64,000 nucleotides of DNA from Saxidomus purpurata. Taxonomy: Eukaryota > Mollusca > Bivalvia > Venerida > Veneridae. This document shows positions 56,201-64,000 of the stretch, in pieces. Position numbers and translations under genes: made by a program. The stretch spans positions 8,054,408 to 8,118,407 of the forward strand of contig JAFMSR010000017.1 of assembly GCA_022818135.1 (NCBI GenBank). The letters run 5' to 3'. Numbering within the stretch: the first letter of the stretch is position 1; every line of letters starts with the position of its first letter. Under the pieces are notes generated by a model. That model saw nothing but the letters and a program-made list of their open reading frames with translations. It ran no database searches and had not been told where the DNA came from.

Positions 56201-58596
56201 CGATTCACCTTCCGTGGTAGTAAACATATAAATTATGAGCACACGGTTAAATGTACTAATAAAGTGAACTGGACGCATTTTTTTAAGTACAGTTGCTAGA
56301 CCGTGTTGAAAAAAGGAAAACATGAATTTACAAATGTTTGAATGAATCGTTCATTTGTAATCCAAATTTCGAACGTTTTGTGCTTCTTTTTCTCAGTAAC
56401 GTGACACAAAGGTATGTCTTTTCGTAAAATAGTTCTTTTTTTCTGTCCGTCCGTCTGTCATCAATTTCTCAAGTTGTAGACAGAGACCACTATTTCAGTC
56501 CAATCTTGATGAACTTTGTCGAAAAGTTCACATTGATGAAATCTCGATCGGGTACGGTATTGGGTCATCTAGTGTCAAAAACTAGGTAACCAGGTCAAAT
56601 TATAGAAACTTGTTAAATCACTCTAGAGGCCACATCTTCTACCTGACCTACAGGTGTTTACCTTTCTGAAAATCTAGGTCAAGTTTGAAACTGGGTCACA
56701 AAGTCAAATTGTAGAAATAAACCTTGTAAGCATCATAGAGGTCATATTTATTACCCAATCATCATGAAACTTGAATAATGTTTGTCTCAATGATTTCTAG
56801 GTCTAATTCAAATTTGGGTCACGCTACATATATATGTAGTGACATAGTGACCTAACTTAAATAAAGACAAGTCTCCCCTGCCTTTGACAGATGAATTTGC
56901 AATCGGAGGTCCTCGGCAGATTCCGTTACCCTACATCAAACGTTAGATGCGAGGTGTTCTGATTGATGAATTTGGTGTAAAATAATACGATGAACGACTT
57001 AAAGTGTAAATTAAAGTTATATGGTGTGTCATTTGCCTCTGCCATCATTTTTAAGTAAGTAAAAGTAGGAAACGTGTACACACATTCGTTTGACCTGAAC
57101 TAGTTCTGTAATTTACACCGGTAATAGGAGAAGATTCAGAAATAATGTATTGTCTTCACACAGTATCAGATGAAATAGAATATAAAATATCTATGTCTCC
57201 GAGTGTTATTTAACCCAGAAACCCACTGCCCCTTTGATTTGGTCCATTTTGTCATGAAATTAAATAATACAGATGCATTTTAAAAGAAATTACGATATCT
57301 TCATACTGTACCATGGAATGTCTTTCAAATGATGTTACTGTAGACGTTTGTTGAACAGGGTGATGCGATCATGTTTACATCTTATATCATTTTTCGGAGA
57401 GAAACTCGTTAAATATGAAAATGGGAAACAAAATGTGGTTAACAGTCCGTTCACTGTCTTGGAACAGGTGCTGGGTTATCTCCCTCATGGAGATGCATAT
57501 GCACCCCCTCCCACACGATTGAATATAGCCAGTATCAAAACAATGCCATTTTCTTTTGCCACCACATTGTAAGATTCAGAAAACATACATGATGTGGATC
57601 TTTATGTCTCTTCGAAAAAGGATTATATAGCGTAATTTTGAATGCATCAATCAAAAGACCGTGACATTGCATAAAACCCATGAAAACCGTTTGTACCGCA
57701 TGATGTACCTTTCAGACCGTCCATGCGCGTATGAATAAACTGAAGCTGGTGGCATATAACCCCACGGCTTTCTTCTACGGAAATTATAAGCATTATGTTT
57801 TGTATTTACATGTAGATTGTATAAATACATGTATTGTCATTTTTCATTACATCGCTATGTGTTTACCTCGTAACATAGGTTTCCGTCACTCATTGCGCCA
57901 TTGGAAGTTAACGAATGTGTAGACAGAATCGTCCAAGCTGTATTGACCAATCAAATCGTCGTTTGCATACCAAGGATAGTTTATTTCTTCAGTGCCCTTA
58001 AAACGTAAGTTTTTCATTTCACCACTTTGTCAGCAGACGCAGTTATCTGATCGGAGTAGCTGAAATTTATAAGTAATTGTATCTCTCCAATCAAATGGGT
58101 GCGGCGCGACTAGCCCAAGTATTTACTACCTTCCGTGAACTTTGTAACATGAGCTCACAGAAAGTTAGAAAACTTTCAGCAATAAGTTAAAAGTCTCTTT
58201 AAAAATCTGAGATCCAAGCGTTGTAAAATTCTCATTTATTCTATTATTCTTTAATGATGTGGTTTTTTTAAAGGTTGGTCGGTGCTTGTTATAAAATTCT
58301 CCCCGTGGTGTTAGTCCCGCCACATGGTATGGTTGTTGTTTCCAAACTCACACTCTCGTGTATATATGCAAATGACATTGAGTAAACTGTTTTGAAATAT
58401 TTTGTTGTTGTCTCCGTATTACAGAGTATTACCAGTCACCGCCATGAATGCACTCGTGAAGTTTCTCGGAGCTGCTCAATTTATGGACACTTACGTCGGA
58501 AATAAGGAGACACAGATCGGAAATATACCAAACGGAAGTGACGTAAACGGCATAGACAGCGAACGTACTAATGTGAAGAAAAAGAAGGGTATCTGA
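47277..58596 (+). CDS. SDR16C5-like: Short-chain dehydrogenase/reductase, SDR16C family (epidermal retinol dehydrogenase 2-like), 6 exons
   Basis: Exons 47277-47578, 52395-52560, 54201-54290, 55334-55488, 57879-58004 and 58425-58596 (stop TGA) join in frame to 336 residues with AG/GT borders. The product starts with a hydrophobic N-terminal anchor (about residues 7-33) before the Rossmann fold. Visible motifs are the cofactor loop TGSGGAIG (48-55), WDIN after strand 2 (72-75), NNAG (125-128), N150, the catalytic serine in IASSTG (S178), and Y191-x3-K195. WDIN, LLDCPDHEIEKTFDVN and the C-terminal PLEV...FLGAAQFMDTYVG block match vertebrate SDR16C5/RDHE2 in order and length. That family oxidises retinol to retinaldehyde, or related steroid and lipid alcohols, with NAD(P) at the ER or lipid-droplet membrane. 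Substrate here is not readable from sequence: HSD17B11/13-type activity is the main alternative. The acidic residue of WDIN is usually linked to NAD(H) preference (inference). Confidence 0.93.
51290..51932 (-). repeat. Diverged reversed relative of the 166-bp-monomer element
   Basis: Near 51865-51885 GCGCCGACGCCGACGC is the reverse of the (GGCGTC)n lead, and ATTCTCCAAATAGGCGGACT resembles the reversed left end at 44278. About four diverged units carry AACTTTAACCA and ATAACT phrases. Located in SDR16C intron 1. Confidence 0.6.
53545..53700 (-). repeat. tRNA-derived SINE-like sequence
   Basis: On the minus strand GGTAGTTATCGCGCTTGCC resembles an A box and AAAGTTCAAATCTCAG a B box, then a GC-richer tail CATGGGATGTGTCCTTGG. 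Lies in SDR16C intron 2. Confidence 0.5.
54715..55060 (+). repeat. Diverged tandem repeat, about 150-bp units
   Basis: Two to three units share CTTGTCAGCTCTTCT, GAAACTTNGCAGAA, and GGTCAAGGTCA or GGTCAAGATCA phrases. Located in SDR16C intron 3. Confidence 0.55.
55565..55630 (+). repeat. (ATTC)n microsatellite
   Basis: About 14 ATTC units with two AAAT interruptions, in SDR16C intron 4. Confidence 0.85.
56430..56875 (+). repeat. Tandem-array element relic with (GTCC)n lead
   Basis: CTGTCCGTCCGTCTGTCATC is followed by three diverged units with GGTCATNT, AGTCAAATTGTAGAAA and TGATGAAACTTG phrases. SDR16C intron 4. Confidence 0.6.
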
Positions 58597-58687
58597 AAGG
58601 CGGGCATATGATGTATTTGACTCGAACAATTTATTCTTTCAACTGAGGATGAATATCTACATAAAGATTAATGTAAGGTGTGGAAAC

Positions 58688-58693
58688 AATAAA
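58688..58693 (+). promoter_or_regulatory. Candidate poly(A) signal of the SDR16C gene
   Basis: AATAAA 92 bp after the stop codon. A second AATAAA occurs near 59284, so the 3' end may be variable. Confidence 0.45.
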
Positions 58694-58699
58694 AGTAAC

Positions 58700-61600
58700 A
58701 TATCCGTTCATACATGTATAAAAACGTGCAGAATGTATACAAAATATATTTATCAGACTTCGTTGTATTCAGACTGTGTGCAATTCGTAAAATATACCGC
58801 TGGCAAAAGAACACTTTCTAAAGTAAGTAACTTCTGGTTACTAGAATGGGGTACGTCGTTGGGCGGGCTGGGTCAAACTGGCCTTTTCCGGTCAATAACC
58901 TTATGTTAGGAATGGGTATGGCCATGAAACTTGGTATACAGATAACTTATATGCAGACAAAGTTTCGGGTGGCTGATGTCAAGATCAAGGTTATTGTTAC
59001 TATTAATACGAAAAACAATCCATTCAGTCAGATCTACTAAACACCTGTTTAAATGCATATTATATCTACATAACTTGCTTGCCTAAAAACCTGTGTAAAT
59101 GTCGTTTGCACGCCAGGAATGCGCTGGAGTCACTAGCGATACTATTCTAAAACTATAGTAGCCCTACTATACGACCATCTAGTTTGTCTCGGGCTAATAT
59201 TAAAGCAGGGAACCAAGACTTAAAAATGAGCTATTTCTATATCACTTACTAACTGCATTTCATCATAAATGTAAAATGTAAAAAATAAAGATTTTGAAAG
59301 CTGGTTGTCCGGGACTATAAACATTTAAAAAAAAGCTGGTTGTAAAAGGAACGCATATGTCATCATGTACATTAAACATACATGTAAAGTGTTTGGTTTC
59401 ATGTTGTATTTTTAAATGGTCAAATCCATGTGTCACTTCATAATTGTGCCTTCTAATAAACTTTTTTCCCTTTATGGTATCAAAAACGAGATTTCTACAA
59501 CGGCCAATAGAAACAACAGTAAATTAGGAAAGACCATTTTGTACCGTGGAATTGTTTTATTATATACTTTACATTAATACCTATAGTTTCTGTCATAAGC
59601 ACGAGGTTCAGATCGAAATATCACGCAAAACAGTTACTCGAGATGACGGGATATTTCAATCTGAACCAATGTCTCATGGTAGAAAATTTTTCTTGCACAC
59701 CGTCTTGCACTTTAAAGAATATTTCTAAATTAAAACTTATCAAAATGATGCTTTTATGTAACAACAAACGATATTCAGACGTTGTGTTTGGGAAAGCGAC
59801 GTCACAATGTTTATAACGTTACATCACAAGCCATTTACGAGAGTCGTCTGGTATAGGCAGGGTGCCAGATGATTTTTTCGGCATGAGTAATATCGCCGGA
59901 AATAGCGATCCGATATGCAAGAATAATAGTTTCTGCCATGAGTACGCGGTCAAGATCGAACTATCAGTCACTGAGGGTAACTGTTTTGGCGTGAACGAGG
60001 CTCTGTCGACGGATATTTCCATATGAACCAAATATATCATGGTAAAGACTTTTTATTGCATACCATCTTGCACTTTATAATACATATTTAGTTTATGCTT
60101 TTCAGTGAAATACTGAAATATATCGATGAAACAAAATTGATATTTCACTCAAGCAGTGAAAATACCAAAATCTTCAACCTGGATTAACGTCAAAAAGTAT
60201 AACGAACGTAACGAATGCCGGAAACCAAAGGACGATGACGTCGTTAAAATGACGTTAGATGAATAGTTAGTAGGTAATGCAGCTACTCAAATTTTATTTC
60301 CACACAATACCTGAAAATAATTTAAAGTAAATAGTTCGCCCGAAACGATCCCCTAAAAAACGAAACATGTATGAAGCTGTCAATTTAAGAACTCTTTTCA
60401 TTGACTTGTGATAATTCTGTAAATGTTTAGAACACGTCATCATGAGGCATGTCCAATGATGAAATAAGGTAATCTTTATCCATTACACCAGAAGTTTGGT
60501 AGAGGGAGGAGCTATGAATGTCTTAGATCGGATGACGTGACACGATATGGAACCGTCCGCAAACCTATGACATGTTTAATTATTTATTGAGTTCACCATA
60601 GCATTCATAAACTTGGACAAAATGGGGAAGCATTCTAAGTAACCGATCTTAGAAAGCAGGATCAAGGTTGAGTCTGGCATGCCCCTAATCTAAGGCGCTC
60701 ATCTACCAAATCAACGATACTTGAAACAATCTAATAAAGAATGTAAATGTTCGTATCTTTATCGATGATAAGTTCGAATATCTTGCCATTCCCTGTCGAC
60801 CTGATAGTGTCACATCAAAAGTAGGAATTGACAATGTTCCAGTTCGCGTGAATTAATCTTTATATGCATTATGTCACGTGGTTTCCATTTCAAAAAAAGA
60901 AAAAGCAAAAAATAAAAAAATACAACACTATGTCTTGCAATCTTTCTCTAAATCATGTCAAATCTATAACGATATCTAGGCTGCGCAATCAATGAGAAAC
61001 TACAGGAAACCAACTGTTAGTCTGGCTTGATCAGACGAACACTAAACTATTGTGTTTACAATTGTTAAAGAATAAACTCAAATCTCACTCCTGTTCGCTG
61101 TTGAGCACTGTTTGTGAACCATATAAGGAAAGGTGGCACCACCTGTCTGAAAATGGCTCGACGCTATTGAGTCCACTACGTAGAGAACAGGAACCACAAT
61201 CGGCAAAGCGACTTTGATATGCCGACAAAACTGGAATCGATTTAACTTCAATGTCATCGAAAGGAACTTAAGGCTTAATATTATAAAATGGACAAAACCA
61301 TTAAATGGTCAATGGGATTCTCACTGAAAATTTAATGCAGGACTGAATAGCAAACAGTGTAAATAATCAGAAATCACGAATGTGCAGGTAAATCATGCTC
61401 TGCTGTGGTCGCCAATGCAATAGCCCCAGTCATCAGCAAGGTAAGAAATAAAACACAGACATGTCTAAATCAAATATGATATGTATTGTATACCAGCAAT
61501 TGTAACTATAGTTTGCAACAAGGCACTAAGTACAATATAAGGTTCACTATCAACGAGCAACGTGCATCAGCGAATTCAAAACCTGTTCGCAAGGGGAAAA

Positions 61601-62340
61601 CATTAGGCATCTATAAGTTGCAAAAGATACGGACGTACATTTGGAATGTATAAAGGAATTGCTTCTTATGCCAAAGTTTTAATGCTAGCTTTTAAAGTAA
61701 GACCACTTGTCCTAAGTGCACAAAAGCACTGACTACCAATCGACTAGTCGCTGATTTTATTGCTTAATCACGTAATCACTTTTTTAACAATACAAAATAT
61801 AAAAAAACAACAACAAAAAAACATAAGAATGTAGGTAACAGTCACACACTAAAGAACAACAATCTCCATACTAGATATATGTGCATGGCTTTTCAAACAT
61901 TTCTTAATCCTACATCATAAAGCTTTTTTGTTGTATCGTCACTTGGAGTCTGAAATTGGTAACCTACCCGTTTCTTCAGAATTTGCAAATAAATGTAACA
62001 ATACACAAAATTGTTTTACTCACGTGAGTTTCTTGATAAAATCAGCTATGTTTTGTTGGGTGCCTTGTCGTTGAACGTAGTCGAAGTAGCACCGTTAAAT
62101 TGGAGTTGGTGGGTTTGCAGATATATCGTGTCGCTGTTCTTGGGGGTGCTGTGCTTTGTAAGAACGAACTTTACAAAATCGTATCTAAACATAGAATAAT
62201 AATAACCAAAGTAAACAAGAACGACCTTTAAAAAAGACAGTCGGCGCAATGTTTAGTATATGAAAGCGATTGTTAGCTAGATTTTTATAGTAAAAAATAA
62301 TTTTATTCAGTCGGAAGGCGCCAAATGTCACATGGTGAGA
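58700..62340. other. Downstream intergenic region, no gene seen
   Basis: No supported exon. A degraded tandem-element fragment lies near 58840-59010 (GGTCAAACTGGCC..., TGTCAAGATCAAGGTTATT). At 59540-59730 and 59920-60080 two diverged copies of one repeat share TAGTTTCTG.CAT, GATCGAA.TATCA and CTTGCA.ACC.TCTTGCACTT. A weak tRNA-like stretch lies near 60650-60720 on the minus strand. Confidence 0.35.
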
Positions 62341-62346
62341 AAAAAA

Positions 62347-62422
62347 ACCTTGACCGGGTTTCGAACTCTTCGCTTGCAAAGTTATTAAACCAAATGCTCT
62401 CCCGACTGAGCTAATCGGCCAC
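62347..62422 (-). repeat. tRNA-like sequence, pseudogene or SINE head
   Basis: On the minus strand GGCCGATTAGCTCAGTCGGG then AGAGCA is a near-perfect D-arm/A box and GAGTTCGAAACCC a B box, 33 bp apart. T-stem pairing and the anticodon stem are imperfect, so a working tRNA is unlikely. Confidence 0.6.
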
Positions 62423-62429
62423 TTTTCAA

Positions 62430-64000
62430 CAATTTTGTCCCCAATAGTTATTAGGTATGTATCAGGAACACATACTCAATCCTTGTTTTCCTTATAAATA
62501 TGCTACTTGAAATATTGACCGCTATTCACAGGCCGAGAAAGTATAAATACTCTACACTTATAATTAACATTAATTTGGATGTAACAGCGTATTATTTTGA
62601 TAGATATGAATTATTTACGTACTTTTTAACCCATTAAGGAAAGACTGAAAACGCAAGAGTATTTTATTGTCTATTCTCATTCGGTATTATCCATTTAGAA
62701 GGTGCCTTACATGCAGAGTAAATTTCTCATTTCAAAAAATGTTATACATTCTACTTGTCATATTTCATTGGCAGTCTTCGATCAAAAGCTGGAATAATAC
62801 GGCTGCAACAGAAGTGAATTTACAACACATTCATAACACATTCACGACACTAAATATGGTGAGACCAAGGAATTACTTAATTATGAAAAACTCACGAAGA
62901 CAAATTTTGTATACGAGTTCCTCGTAATTACATATAGAACAATGACGATTATAACATCTTTAGATAACGACATATAGAATAACAATGATGAAATGGAGAA
63001 AATGACTTAAACACATTAAATTACAACAGAAAGAAAACATTAACACACATTAAAATATAAATGATTAAACATTGAAAAATATTAACAAACGTATAGATTC
63101 TGAAACATACCATTCATACCTTGTACACTGTTTTAAGCTTTATATAGTGTTTCACTGAAGCGTATTGTTTATATTAGATTTTTCTTTCTGTCATTGTCGA
63201 GCTTTCACAATTAATTCATGTGAATGCACATAACAGAGTAAGCACTCTACTGTCTTGGGAGCAACAAAAGGGCAATAAACATTGGGAGAACATTAACAAC
63301 TTACCACAGCGTTTACTTCCCCTTAAAGTGACAGCAGTAGCCAATGTAAAAAAATGCTACCAAAAACAGTAAAATTGTTAAAAAATAAATTGAAAACATT
63401 ATCATATTACAGAATATGTACATGTGCTACATGGATTAAAGAAAACGTGGGCCACTGCTATAGCCTTGTCTCCTAATATCTTGGTCGATATTTTTTAAAC
63501 CTCTATCAGAAGTCGTCTAAACAATAAGTATATTATATCTGTTCTATTTTCATACCGATCCCGTGACTTCTCAAATTACAATTCATGGGATTGATTCATA
63601 TGGAACGCCAAATATTCATATATTTAAATATTTGAAGAGGTTTTTCAATATTTTAAGAGCTCTCCAAGTCCACTAATGAGATCAAAAGCGCACAATAAGT
63701 GACTTGAAGATCTATACAATTTAATTTATGATATCAAAACATGCATTTGCAGCGCCGTTTAATTCACTTGTTTTATAGAGCTAGATCTAATTAAATGATT
63801 TTTGATAATCGTTAATTGAATTGTAAATGTCTTCAAATCTATTATGGATCATTCTAACATGACTCCCAATTTTGTCTCTATATACAAAGAGTAGAACAAT
63901 TAAGCTTTGTATTTATTCACCTTTTGTAATATCTGGTCATGTTAGAATCGAAATAACATCATTTTCAGCGTTGTTATCGTCTTATAAACAATAATTTGTC
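62430..64000. other. Window end, no gene seen
   Basis: AT-rich sequence with only short chance frames and no splice-supported exon, repeat array or RNA gene that I can identify. Confidence 0.35.

Noticed and set aside
62347..62422. Functional tRNA gene
   Set aside because: A and B boxes are good, but stems do not pair well enough and no anticodon arm is convincing.

Overview
The window looks like nuclear DNA of a lophotrochozoan animal, most likely a bivalve mollusc. It is AT-rich, with three widely spaced, intron-rich genes embedded in abundant mobile DNA. The bivalve guess rests on many tandem-array elements with (GTCG)n, (GTCC)n/(ACGG)n or (GGCGTC)n stretches next to 140-170 bp monomers, which resemble the 'pearl'/HINE class known from bivalves. 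No bacterial, viral or organellar genes were seen.

Region 1 (1-12,600): a plus-strand gene with eight coding exons reconstructed here, encoding a predicted 489-residue, seven-helix membrane protein with a cytoplasmic N-terminus. Its topology, its phase-0 introns toward the C-terminus and the placement of its last helix suggest the gustatory-receptor-like (GRL) family. Its introns hold several tandem arrays, including a 33-bp array that repeats the splice-donor region of exon 6. Region 2 (12,600-21,200): no gene; two more copies of the 146-bp-monomer element, a second copy of an AGCTCACC-ended element, and a hAT-like element with a clean 8-bp target duplication. Region 3 (21,279-30,957, minus strand): a complete ribosomal protein L7 gene of six coding exons with a 5'TOP-like start; two DNA transposons with CAGGG termini and exact 5-bp target duplications sit in its introns.

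Region 4 (31,000-47,200): a nest of mobile elements. One long-inverted-repeat element (32,896-37,515, 5-bp duplication ATTCC) contains a broken LINE, a TTAA MITE and a CAGGG-ended element. About 400 bp further on lies a second long-inverted-repeat element (37,908-41,894) whose outer arms look about 97-98% identical and whose interior holds a higher-order tandem array. Beyond it a second LINE is interrupted by two tandem-array elements. Region 5 (47,277-58,596, plus strand): a complete six-exon short-chain dehydrogenase of the SDR16C family (epidermal retinol dehydrogenase 2-like). Region 6 (58,700-64,000): no recognisable gene; weak dispersed repeats and a tRNA-like sequence.

The three genes are not functionally linked: a candidate chemoreceptor, a housekeeping ribosomal protein and a retinoid/steroid dehydrogenase. 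Exon coordinates were derived by hand from open frames, splice signals and family knowledge; no alignment or transcript data were available.
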